A stretch of 64,000 nucleotides of DNA from Corythucha ciliata (taxonomy: Eukaryota > Arthropoda > Insecta > Hemiptera > Tingidae): the NCBI GenBank assembly GCA_038030265.1, contig CM075939.1, positions 16,969,253 through 17,033,252 on the forward strand, read 5' to 3'. Under the pieces are notes generated by a model. It was not told where the DNA came from and searched no databases. It saw only the letters and a program-made list of their open reading frames with translations. Below, one piece after another: positions 43,846 through 56,955 of the stretch. Each line of letters begins with the position of its first letter. Position 1 is the first letter of the stretch. The translations under genes were made by a program, and so were the position numbers.

Positions 43846-43954
43846 GAACAAAAGTTATTTTGTTGTTAATCCACGGAGGGAGAACCCTTTTGTATGAAAT
43901 TCCTGTCGGTGAAATTCATCTGTTGGTTAAATTCACGACTTTTTGAGGTACTTT

Positions 43955-46900
43955 TTACTTTAGACTGTCTAGTCTTCGCGATATTCGATCCTCTAGGCTG
44001 TCTTCCTGTTTCTTTGGTGGTACCCGTTCATAACTTTTTGGTACACGAACAAAATCCTTCGGTCTCGTCCTATTTAATAAATTATACCTTAGGAAGTAAA
44101 AAAAAAAAATACTGAAACCTGAGGTAGAAAAGGGGAGACATGACCTGTACGGCTGCCTGATGGACGAGGTGAACACTGGAAGACTGTCGACTCGTCGCAT
44201 TTCATGGTCCAGGTCACGGATTTGATTTCTATAGGGTCGCGTTGCCGTCGTTGATCGCGAGGTGAGTTCGTCCAAAAGTTGTAGCGAAGTGGGAAGAGGA
44301 CATTGGGGGCGATGGTTGGGGAAACGCTGAGGGCGTCGAGAGTCGACTGGTGGTGGTGGTGGTGGTAGTGGTGGAGCAGGTTGAAAAACTGGAAGTCGAT
44401 TTGGATCCGTCACGATCGGAGGTCGAGGACCGTTCAAAACTTGTCTGAGCTCCTCTCTTAAGCGGGTTAGCTCGTCTTTGATGGGCTGAAGTTCGTTCTC
44501 GATACTATCGAGAATATCGATGGACCTGGTGGATTTTTCAATTTGAGTTGGCGCTGGACTTTTAGATCTGTCATAGACTTCGTCTCTTTTTATCGAATTC
44601 GATATAGAACGTGAGTCAGGCTGTATCCTATTCCCTATTGAGCAGGTGGTTTGAATTCCTGTATTATTACATGATATTTTTGTGTGACTACGCTGAGTTT
44701 TCTGAAGTGACAGCACAGAGGTTTTTGATTTAGAGCTTTGCAACTCGTTCTCGTTAGGACTTGGTGTTTCTGGGACTATACCAAGAAAAGCCCTAACAGC
44801 ATTAATGTCTTCAGTCCGAACTTCGCTTCGTTCTCCATCATCTAGACTTGGATTTCGTTCATAATTCTGACTTTAAATAAAATAATGAACGCACCATCAT
44901 CACTGTCGTCATTCAAATCTGCGAAGTAATAAGGTGTGGCTCTTCTTCGACGAAGGGCCGACCGAATGTCGTCTTGTGAATCAGTCAAGTCATCTAGTGA
45001 ACGGATTTCTCCATCAACGAATTTCTTATCCGAGAATTTAATCTTTGCCGCACTGTCAAATTCTTAAGCAGAGCCCTGTTGGATTTTTTCCAGGATTTTA
45101 CTTCACCTAGTTTTACTTTCATTTTCCTCTTCACTTTCGTAGTCACTTCCTTCGTCACTTCCTTCGTCACTTACTTCGTCACTTTCTTTTGGCTGTTCCT
45201 TTTGACAAATACTACCCGAGCAGGTATCTACCCAGAACAAACTTTTGAATGAGGTAGTTCCCAGAGTGGAAATCGTACAGAAGTTACCTGAAGGTGCTTC
45301 TGAACGCGTGGTCGAATGACGCGGATCAAGGCCGGGCAGCAAGATAAATTCTGTATCTGTTGAGATTCCCCTTTGAGTCATATTATTATCATCCTTCAGT
45401 GTACGAATTGACCCATCATCCATCACACCTGTGAACAAATTCCAAAGTTCGGGATACTCTATTGTACAATAAGTAAAGGAGGGGCATATACCTTGGCCAT
45501 TGGTTGGGGTCAGTTTGCTGATTACGCCCGTTGACATAAAAGAATAAGCCGGGTCCCTCACTTTACGCGACATTTGTACGCCAGACACAAGGGACATGTG
45601 GGATTCGCCCAAATCTGAAGGCAGACGACGAGGAACATTGTGTTCGAGAAAAGACACCGATCGGCTCATGGAGTGACTGAAAGTACTGGGCGGAGCACTG
45701 GGCGCTCGACGTGGTTCGACGTGTTGAGCGTGAGCGAGAGGTCGGCTACAAGGGCAGGTTTCTGAATGGTCGTTGAGGATTTCTTGGACTCGACTTAGTT
45801 TCTCCGCGCAGGGACAAGAAACTCCGCAGGCAACCGCAGCTGGTAGTTTAATAATGGGGGCAGGAATAGGCCGGAGGAAGTCTGGAGCTGAAAATGATGG
45901 GGGTGGTTCTGATTGTTTGTTCTTCAGTTCTTCGTTGATGATATCAATTATGCACTGTTCAACAATTTCCGAAATGAAAGACTGCGTATCCTCTGTTTTT
46001 TCGGTAGACTGGTCAAAAATCAACGAATCGATTCTTGAAACAATTAAAATAGGAACTCTAGAAGCAAACTTACATCCTCTGCTTCCATTTCAGAAGCTTT
46101 CTGTTCCCTCGCCCATCGCTCCAACTCGTTATAGTCAGGGAATTCAGGTGTGCCGCCTGACGGCGGATGTGGTGGACGAACTGGGACTTGTTGTTGAACA
46201 GCAAGAGCAGCCACTTGATCCTCCAGTACGTTGTAGTCTGGAAATTTCGGTATACCAGCACCGGGTTTCTGCGGTCTCTTGTAGTGAATGGAAGAAGACC
46301 AACTTGATTCGAGAGCCTTCAACTCGCCTTCTATCTCCTTAACAGCGTCCTCCGTTATTTCTAGAGCAATAGCGTGCTGTTCACAACGAAATTTCAAAAT
46401 AAAATGTTTCTGTTTAAACTAGTAGTTGAAATACTACAGATTACCGCTAAGAAATCCCGATCCGCCTCTGATTTGTCGTCCTCTACCGAAACATCGCGTT
46501 TATCAATACTCTTGTTTAATGCATAAATATGTTAAAAACGTGCAATTCGTCTAAAAAGATGACTAATTATTACTTGTTCCTTCACTTCTTCACTGCCACT
46601 TTCCCCCTAGTCAAAATTTAGACAAAGTGTTTTATATTTCTAAAAATAAAAAAATAAAGTGAAAAAAAAAGTTACTGAATCGGCTTGGGGGCTGAGTCGG
46701 GTCGGCTTGGGAAGAATTCGTAAATATGTTAAAAATGAGCAATTCGTCTAAAAAGATGACTAATTATTACTTGTTCCTTCACTTTTTCACTCCCATTTTC
46801 CCCCTAATCAAAATATAGACAAAGTGTTTTTATTTCTAAAAATAAAAAAATAAAGTGAAAAAAAAAAGTTACTGAATCGGCTTGGGGGCTGAGTCGGGTC

Positions 46901-49900
46901 GGCTTGGAAAGAATGCGTAAATATGTTAAAAATGTGCAATTCGTCTAAAAAGATGACTAATTATTACTTGTTCCTTCACTTCTTCACTGCCACTTTCCCC
47001 CTAGTCAAAATTTAGACAAAGTGTTTTATATTTCTAAAAATAAAAAAATAAAGTGAAAAAAAAAGTTACTGAATCGGCTTGGGGGCTGAGTCGGGTCGGC
47101 TTGGGAAGAATGCGTAAATATGTTAAAAATGTGCAATTCGTCTAAAAAGATGTCTAATTATTACTTGTTCCTTCACTTCTTCACTGCCATTTTCTCCCTA
47201 GTCAAAATATAGACAAAGTGTTTTGTATTTCAAAAAATAAAGTGAAAAAAAAAAGTTACTGAATCGGCTTGGGGGCTGAGTTGGGTCGGCTTGGGAAGAA
47301 TATCGTCCTTGTTAGGCTAAAGACATGAAAATATTCAATAATTCGCTGAGTTGATCCAAAATAACAATAAAAAATCATACTTCTTCAGTAACAGAATTGA
47401 CAGAAGAATAGGACGAACTTCTGGCAGAAAAGTACGAGCCACGAGGTCTTGCAGCTGTCACGAGAAAGAAAAAATAAGAGGCAGAAGTGATTCTGTGGTA
47501 TAGGGTAACCAGACATCCTACTTCCCCCGAACATGCCCTACTTTTTAGAGCGTCCGGGATAATTTTTCAAGGATCCTGTGAGTGGAAAAAAATTGTGCTT
47601 TTTTGGTCTCAACTTGTAACGTCTGGTGGGTCTACATTTTCTTTCATGTTCATCTTTAAACAAAGCTGTGGGGCGGCAACGTCCTCGTTTCGCCTTTACA
47701 GCTATCATCAGTCCTGGTGAGCCGGATCTCCTTCCAGGACTCGGTTTGGCTGCAGGCCAATTGGACAGGATCGTAGTCAATGGCGGTGGAACATTTGGGT
47801 TGGGGGGGGAGGGAGATCGAGCCTTACCACCCACCCCCTTCCTTAGTTCCCCTTAAAAAGGGTCAGGTCGGCACTTGATCCAGCGAGGAGGCGCCCCCCC
47901 CTCCCAGGGCATTATGTTAATTGTCTAATTCAAAAAGATTGGCCCTTTAAAAAACCATAAATTTCGTCATTTTGGCTTTAAAAATCCCAAGTTGTGCGGA
48001 TTTTCATTCTTTCAAAGTCTCATTTCGCGGATTTGGCTCATCTAACCCGAGATAATCACAATTTTAAAATTAAAATGTTCAACGATTAGTCGTCGTTAAC
48101 TTGTTTTTATAGACGTTATATTTTTTCGAGCCAGGCGTTCTCGGAAACTAATTTTACTTCTGGTGGCCCAATTCAGTGGTAGAGGGGGGGGGGGAATTAA
48201 TTTCCCAAAAAAAGAATTAGAGAATTTAAAATAGGAAATACATGAAAGAGAGCTCGAAAGATCACAATATTCACAAGTTTTTAATCTCTGAGCACATGCA
48301 ACTCCTTACGGAACATTCGAGGGTCCATAAAAATGTCATCATTGGCAGCTGCTCCTCGCTGCATGGGTGGACTAAACATTGGTTTAGACCGCGAAATTTG
48401 AGACTTTCAATGAGCCAGAAAATTGCCATATCGGTCCCTTTCCGCTCATAAAACCTGTGAAAACCTACGAGTGAGGCGCCCCTGCGGTTAAAATATAGTA
48501 AAAAGGACGATTTGAGCTATTTAGCGGTCAAAATTTTCAGTTTCACGCTTCAGTTTTGGGTCATCATCAGGGTTTTGGCCACTCAGAAATGAAATCGTAA
48601 GAAACCCCGCGACTTGGACTATTTTGTGGCTGTTCTTCTAAAAGTCAGGATTTTCCCTGCTTGGGTAACATTAGATGAAAACTACGAGTTTGACGTTTTC
48701 GCAGCTGAAATTCCAGAATTATCAAGTTTCCAAAATTTATGATTATACCTGACCGGACGATAATATTGAGAAAAACCGTGAGTTTAACATTTTCGCAACT
48801 GAAAATCGGAAACAAACATATAGTAGGTAAGTTTGGCTGTCCCGCGCACTAAACCGAAAAGGCGAGAGTTCAGAAGTTCTGCAGTTTAAAGTGAGAAAAA
48901 AACGAAAGATTCGTGATTTCGCTGATTCGTTGATTTATGAATATTTCAAAACTATAAACTTCGAAAAGGAGCGTTGGGATTGTCTAGACATCTATACGGA
49001 AGCCATGGCGCACAGAGAACTGGTACACAGCAGATATAGTTGGGCTTAGCTATCAAGAAACTCAATGGAAATACGTGACTGGCTTTTTATATTCCATTCA
49101 ATTTCGACTCCCGTTCAGACGTCCCAAGTTTTTTATCCCGGAAATTACCTTCAAATGCCACGGATTGGTGTATTTTCAATTAAAGCATTAAATTGGATAT
49201 TTTCTCCATTTCGCGCTGCAAATTACAGCTTCACCTATACTTTATTTGCAAATTTGTGATTATCCTCAATTTTAGCCGAAAATTGCCGCACTTTATCATC
49301 ATTTTAGCCGTGAATTATAGCGTTTTTTTCCATTTTAGCCATGAATTGGGAACTTGACATCATCCGAGAACTGCATGGATTTTTCCATTTTTTGAGTGAT
49401 ATGGAATACCTGATTGTGAAAAGTGCTTGCACAAAATAAGAAAAGCTTTACTTTTCCTGAAATTAATAAAAACGGTTGTGTGGAGGGGGAACTTTGACAA
49501 GCCAGTCTGGATATCAGTGTTATCATAGTGTGACGTCACGAGTGTCTTTCTTTACCAGAAATCTTGTGTTCGCGTTCCGTATTATTATAACTTTACAAGT
49601 CTCTCATCGAATTTCTGCATTATACTCGACAATGTTAGTAGTTTAGTTGCGTGATCTTTCATCGAATCCGATTGTAGACAATGAAGGAACTACGTACGTA
49701 ATTCTTTTCTCTTATGACAATGGAAGGGTACGGGAAGCGGACAGCTCTGCCAGCATTGTCTGACTCAGTCTCAGTCCGAGATTGTTCTTGGTTGATGCCA
49801 TTGGGAATAATCCTGAATGGAATCACTGTCAGGCAGTCGATGGTAGCTTGGTAATAACACCGACAAATCGGTATTTGTACCTTCGAGCCTGCGACGTGAT

Positions 49901-52900
49901 CTGAAATGGGTCAACGACTAAGTAAATCAATACATCGTTGACTTCATAAGGCCAGTTTTCACATAAAAATTCGATCAAGGATAAAAATGATTGGTAAAAC
50001 GTTCCTATGTTAAGTTAAACAATTTGTATAGCATTTTATCTGAACGAGAGCCGATGTCTCATCAGTCAAGATTTTGGCCCGTACTATTCATAGTCGTTAC
50101 TCGACCTGAAAATTCGCTTTTAGATTAGATCAAAAACAGATGATTAACCAATTAGACCGACCGATTTGATTGTTTAATTAGGCAAATACTCAGCTTGAAA
50201 GAGACGACTATGAAATTCATAGACGTCTCTTTAGTAGTAGCAGTAGTACTAGTAGTATGATGATTGGTTCAAGAATCGTTTTAAAGCTAAATAAACGAAT
50301 TGAAATTGAAATACAATTATGGTTTTTACATGGGTAAAACCCAGTTTTAGAGGTAGAGCAAGTAAAAAAAGAGAAGAGAACGCTCAACTGTAAATAAAAC
50401 GCACACAGGCCCACACCCCCAACCCACCACCGGCTCTAGCCTACGGCACACTCTACGTCACGACTTCTTAGCAGAAGAGACTGCTGTATTTCTTAAGAAC
50501 CAGATTTTGAAAAAATATTAAAAATCAACGGCTGGACGAATTTCAAAAATTCAAAAACAGATTTTCACATTGTTTTTAGTACTATTTTTTGAATTCAAAA
50601 TTGAAAAATGGTCACGTTGTCAATTAGCCGATTTTTTCCGCGAATTAAGGTTATTTTAGACCTTATCCACGAAATAGCGTTTTCCCCCAATTTCAATAAT
50701 GGATTAGTGATTTTTATTAATTTCAGCTAATTCGCGCTTTGATGTTGTCTATTTTATTACTGAATTAGTGGTTTTTCTCAATTTAGTTATTTAATTTGCT
50801 AATTTCTTCATATTTACTTCCATGTTCCCTACGGGAATAGAAGTGTGGTGTTCGTGAAAAAAATCGAGTCCGAGCTGACATCACATTAATAATGTACAAC
50901 CTCAGAAAAGTTGAAAAAAGTGATTTTCGGCCGTCGGTCTGTCGCTTTTTTTTTCGAGAAATTGCACGAAAATAAAAACCTGGCTATTTCTTAATATGAG
51001 AAGCACAAATCTGGGGGGTGATTCTGTAACTCGCAAAATTTACGTGTCGTAACTGGGAAGGAGGGGGAGAGGATGTAACCCGTTGCCTTGGGTTTTCCAC
51101 GCATTTGTCAAGAATTTATTATTTTTTCTTCGAGACCACACATTCTAGCGTGAAAATTCCACAGTTTAATTCACTAGGTATCGTAAAAACCATGGCAACG
51201 AGGTACCTCCCCTCGCCCTTCTTCCATTTTACGACACGTAAATTTTGCAAGTTACAGAATCATCCCCCTGGGGCCTTATTCCGAACAGTCGTGAAAAAAT
51301 GCCGCAAGCGGGATCCAAGGACTCCGAATAAGAAATAACATTATCCCGCCATAGCAACCACACTTGCGGCATTTTCCCCGACGTTTCTGAATAGGACCCC
51401 TGGGGGTCAACCATGAGCTAGCGTAAAAATACCGTCAAAACGCGGTATCTATGGCGTTATAACATTATTTGTGATAGAGCGTCCTTAGTTACCGCTTGCG
51501 TTAATTTTTTAACGCTAGCTCATGGTTGACCCCCTGGGGCCTTATTCCGAGTTGTCGGGAAAAACTCACGTGAGGTGGTTGCTATGGCGAGATAATACTA
51601 TTTCTGATGAAGCGTCCTTGGATACCGCTTGATGGATAATTTCCCGACAACTCTAACTAGGGCCCCTGGCCTGTTTTGAGGAAAAATTATTTATCACACA
51701 TGTTCTTCCCGTACCAAAATGTCGTTCTTGGATATAACTTCAGAACAAGTAATTCCAGAATTTTTTTGATTTTGACCTGACCAAGTCGGGCACCGTGCCG
51801 ATCAAATTAGGTCTCCGAGCATCGCTGGAGATTATGTTACAGTTGTGGAACATGACAACGATAATCATCGTTTCGACCCTAAAACCAATCGCTGAGACAT
51901 TTTACCTCGATTACAACTACCCATTTTCGGCCCCAAAGTCCCAGACGAGTGGTCCAAGTATAGATCGTTGTTTACTTCCTTGGTAATCGAGAATGTTGAA
52001 CTTTCTAATGTCGAACGCCTGCACTACCTCAAGTCGACGCTGAAAGGCGCCGCATTCGACATCGTTTCCAGATTGAAATTTGAAGACGGAAACTTCGACG
52101 TCGCCTGGGACAGTGTGGTAAAACACTTCGACTGTCCTCGAGCCACAGCTATTTCGTACTGGTCCAAAATCGTTGATCATCCCCCTGTGGGAAAAAACCC
52201 CTCGTCTTTGAAATCGTTCCTGACCACCGTTACGACCAGTGTCAACGCGCTAAAAATTCTCGAATTGCTCACTGAGCACTGGAACTTCTCGCTAATCAAC
52301 TTGATCATGAAAAAGCTCGATGCTCAGACGTGCGAACAATTTGAATTAAACAATGTCGATGTTTTCCCCACGTTTAACAACCTCATCACGTTTTTAGAAA
52401 ATAGAGTGAGATCTTTGGAGTCTGTCAGTCTCTACAACAAGAAAACCACTCCTATCACGATTCGTCGCCATTAAAGCCGACTCCGAAAAAATCAAGAAAC
52501 GTCCTGTCAGTGGTGCAATGTTCTATGTGTCAGCAGGAACACCCTGTTCGTCGTTGCCCTTCATTTCTCAAAAAGACACCTCGTGATCGTTTTCTGGTAG
52601 CCAAAGAACTGTCTTTATGCCTGAACTGTCTTGACTCGAACCATTTATTCACTAAATGTCGGAGCAAGAACACTTGCCGGACTTGTGGGTCGAAGCACCA
52701 CACGCTTCTACACTTCCAACCATCCAATCGGCATCGTGCGACTGATTCCTCCTGTGAGAAACCCATCGAGGAAGAATCCTCTCACTCGTCTGACGCAACT
52801 TCGATTTCAAAATCGTCTAACACATATTACACCCACCCGTCCTCGTCGTCCTCACAGACAGTTCTCTTATCAACAGTCATGGTTTCGATTCAAACTCGAC

Positions 52901-55900
52901 ATAATAAAGAGTACAGAGTCGGAGCGCTCCTGGACTCAGCAAGCCAAAGTTCTTTCATTATTGACTCTCTTGCTTCCCAGCTTGGCCTACCAAAAAGACG
53001 AGCTGAACTTTCCGTGAGAGGCTTGGCAAACAACAAAGTCGTGTCGGTCAACCATATCACTTCTTTCGTTATCCATCCAACCGAAAGAAATGAGCCCAAA
53101 TTAAGGGTTAACGCTTACTGCATCGACCGAATTTCGGGTCATTTACCTTCGTCTGCCCACGCTGCCGATCTTTGCGATCATTTGAAGGGTCTCAACCTCG
53201 CAGATCCCAGGTTTTCAGTGACCGGACCCGTATCTTTGTTGATCGGAGCCGATTTACTACCTCAGATTTTCCTAGAGGGGCGACGAACCGGCCCAATTGG
53301 AACTCCCATAGTCATGCAAACTATTCCGGATGGACCCTGATGGGACCCGTGCAATCTTCTTCATTTTTATCGTTGGCTGACTGCGTCGAACCCCCTGTCC
53401 ATACGTTTCACTTGACATTAGAAAACATTTCTGAGTCGTTATGGCAGCTGGATGACATCATTCCTGAACACCCTGATGATACGTATTGTGAAAATTTATA
53501 CAACCAAGAGGTGAAACGATTGAAAAATGGTAGATACGCCGTTCCTTTGTTATTGAAACCGGGAGAACCTGTGCTCGGTAACTCCCGCAAAGCCGCCGAA
53601 ACAAGATTACGACTTTTAGAAGCTCGTCTGGAGAAGCAGCCTGCTCTCAAAACGGAATATCACCTCGCTTTACAAACATTTTTGGATGAGGGTTACTTGA
53701 ACAAAATCGAAAAAGTTGACTCTTCAAGCCCTTGTTATTACTTACCACACCACTGCGTTGTAAAAGAGAGCAGTACTTCAACTAAAGTTCGCATCGTTTT
53801 CGACGCGTCTTGTCGTTCAGACAACGGTCGCAGCTTGAACGACACGCTATTAGCCGGACCAAAACTTCAACAGAACATTTCCGATCTTTTGACTCGGTTC
53901 CGGTTTCACGCAGTTGTGCTTACTGGCGACATTAGAAAAATGTTTCTACAAGTTAAAGTCAAGGAGCCGCACCGCTGCTACCAAAGGATACTTTGGCGTT
54001 TTTCAAGAGAGTCGCGGATCGAAGTTTTCAAAATGGAATCTTTGCCCTTCGGGCTAAGATGTTCGCCTTTCTTAGCCATCAGAACCCTCAAACAACTGGT
54101 TTCTGACGAAGGCTCGTCGTTTCCTCTCGCCAGCACAGCTCTTCTCAAGTCACTTTACGTCGACGATCTGATCGCATCCTGCCCAGATGTTTCGCACGCT
54201 CGTAAGCTTAAAATTGAAATAGACGAGCTTCTCAAACGAGCAGGGTTTGAGATGACAAAATGGCAATCGAACCATCCCTCGGTCTTGAATGAAGATGACA
54301 CTTCTGAAACTCACAAAAACAAAGTATCTTTTGACGCTGATATATTTTCTAAAATCCTTGGAATGTTCTGGGATGCCAAGTCCGACACTTTCGCTTATAG
54401 AGCCACTAGTTCCGAGCAACCGTCAACAAAACGAGGAATTCTTTCGTCATTGGCACGGATCTTCGATCCACTTGGTTTTTTGTCTCCATGCATCCTGACG
54501 GCCAAAATTCTGAGCAAAGACATCTGGGGACATGGACTTGACTGGGATGACGATCTCCCTCCAGAGATTCAAGCTCGCTGGAACCGCTTCAACGAAGGTC
54601 TAGTCCAACTTTCCGAAATTCGAATCCCTCGGTTTTTCAATCATCTTGGTTCGCCTAATACAAAATTTATGTTGCACGGATTTTCGGATGCGTCTGAAGC
54701 CGCTTATGCGGCCGTTATTTTCATTGTCGTCTCAATTCTCAATTCAAGTCGCATCTTATCACTTCAAAGACCAGAGTTGCCCCAAAAAAGCATGTCACAC
54801 TGCCTCGTCTTGAATTGCTTGGAACTGCACTGTTGGTCAAACTCCTTTCATCGGTTCTTCGTACTTTCGATGGTGAAATTGAAGTCTCGTCCATCCATTG
54901 TTGGACTGACTCAACAATCGTCCTCCACTGGCTAGCCTCGCCTGCTAGCAGATGGCAAACGTTTGTAGACAACCGAGTTTCGTTCATCCAAGAAAAAACT
55001 CAACCGTCGTGGTGGAATCACGTCCGATCACAAGACAATGCGGCAGATTGTGCATCCCGAGGCATGTATCCAGGTGAATTCGTAAACTTTAATCTGTGGT
55101 GGACGGGTCCCAAGTTCATTTCAGGCCCGCCTCATCATTGGCCTGGGTTGACCCAATCTACGCAGTCACCGATCTCGTCTGTCAATTTAGAAGAAAGGAA
55201 AGGCAATCGTCAAGAAATCGTCTTACTAACCTAAAATTGTGGTACTTCTCCACTCGAAAACTTATTGGCCAGAACCTCGTCGTTTTCTCACCTTCAAAGG
55301 GTAACAGCGTATGTTTTTCGGGCCATTACCCCTTCCAAAACGAGGCATGTTGGACCCCTTCGCACCCAGGAGCTCCAAAGATCTCTCCTCTTTTGGGTCA
55401 AAACTGTACAAAGTCATGTTTTCGCCGAAGATATCAAGTTAATTCGGCCGGATAAGTTATCGAAAGGCCCTCTAGTTCGCCTTTCCCCCTTTCTAGACGA
55501 AGAGGGAGTACTTCGAGTCGGAGGTCGATTGAAAGAATCAAGTTTGAACGAGGACTCCAAACACCCTAAATGTTCTACCATCAAAGTCAAAATTCGTCGA
55601 CCTTCTGGTAACCTTTTATCACGTGCAATTCGGTCACTTGAACGCTTTGGCGTTACTTACTGTACTTCGTAGACGATTTTGGATACTGTCGGGACGCAGA
55701 GCTGTTCGCTCTGTTATTTTCAAATGTTTGACTTGTTTCAGAGCCCGCCCAAAATTCGTAGCACCTCTCATGGGTGACCTGCCATCTTTTAGAGTCAACC
55801 AAGCCAGGCCGTTTCTTAAATCGTCAGTCGACTTAGCCGGCTCGTTTTTGATCAAGTCGTGCCCCTTGAGAAAGTCTCGAGTCTATAAGGCCTACATTGT

Positions 55901-56923
55901 TTGTTTCGTCTGTACTGCGGTGAAAGCAGCACATCTGGAAGTGGTTTCGGATCTGACCACCTCTTCATTTTTAGCAGCCCTGGACCGATTTATTTCTCGT
56001 CGCGGTTGCCCCACAGATTTATATTCGGACAACTGCACCAATCTCGTCGGAGCCAGTCGTGAGATTCGTCGATTCTTCTCAGAAATGATGACTTCTGATG
56101 ACAGTCAGTATTCGCTCTCGTCTCGAGGAATCCAGTGGCATTTCCAACCTCCGTTGTCGCAACATTTCGGTGGACTTCATGAGGCTCTCGTCAAATCCGT
56201 GAAAACCCACCTAACCAGAGTCGTGAAGAACATGTCTTTGACCTACGAGAGTTCGTCATAACATTGGTTAAGATCGAAGCGTGTCTCAACTCACGCCCGT
56301 TATGTCCCATCTGTGAAGATCGCAACGACGCAACGGGGCACTTCTTGATTATGGGACCCCTAATATCCCTTCCTCATGAAAACGTTGAGACGAAGAACCC
56401 AGGGATTTTGAAACGTTGGCAACTTGTTCAACACATACAGCAACATTTTTGGAGGAGATGGAGCCAAGAGTACCTGCACACTTTACAACATCGCACAAAA
56501 TCGACTCGTGTAGGTGCGTCACTTACACCTGGTACTCTCGTCCTAATTCACGATGACCACGCCCCTCCCGTGCTATGGAAAGTTGGGCGGATAACCGAAG
56601 TTTTCCCTGGAAAAGACGGCATCGTTAGAGTCGCAAACGTGAAGGTTCCGCACCACGTCAACGAGAAAATCAGCCACAAAATCTACAAACGACCGGCAAT
56701 TATAAATTGGCTCCACTACCCAACGTCTCATCTTCTGAACCGGATGCTTCAGCCGGGGGAGAATGTTCGTCTTAGACTGAAGGCGCCAACCGGAGGCCTT
56801 ACCGCGCGCCGGACTTGGAGGCCGGAGGCGCCAACATTCGCGTGTGCCGTTACCGAGCGCGCCTTTTTACTCTATCTCTCTCTCTCGCACGTTTTGTCTG
56901 ATAACAACTCATGATCTGGAACT

Positions 56924-56955
<32 letters not shown>

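Larger units (their letters stand above)
50811..51765. repeat. Dispersed repeat (copy of 7.39-7.65 kb) split by hairpin cluster
   Basis: Homology to 7390-7650 covers 50811-51012 and resumes at about 51668 with CTGTTTTGAGGAAAAA and CCGTACCAAAATGTCGTT. The intervening ~655 bp is the four-element hairpin cluster. Confidence 0.65.
51766..56930 (+). mobile_element. BEL/Pao LTR retrotransposon, 5'-truncated and decayed
   Basis: Plus-strand gag and pol in the BEL/Pao order lie antisense inside intron 12 of the large gene. The left boundary is where homology to the 7.4-kb repeat ends. No 5' LTR precedes gag, and a poly-T run (56927-56955) follows the 3' end. I cannot delimit a 3' LTR. Several frame breaks make it non-functional. 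Confidence 0.8.

Noticed and set aside
45773..46342. 189-residue plus-strand open frame
   Set aside because: It lies opposite well-supported minus-strand exons of the large gene and is a shadow of them.
56780..56955. 3' LTR of the BEL/Pao element
   Set aside because: No matching 5' LTR is present in the window, so the boundaries and even the presence of an LTR cannot be shown.
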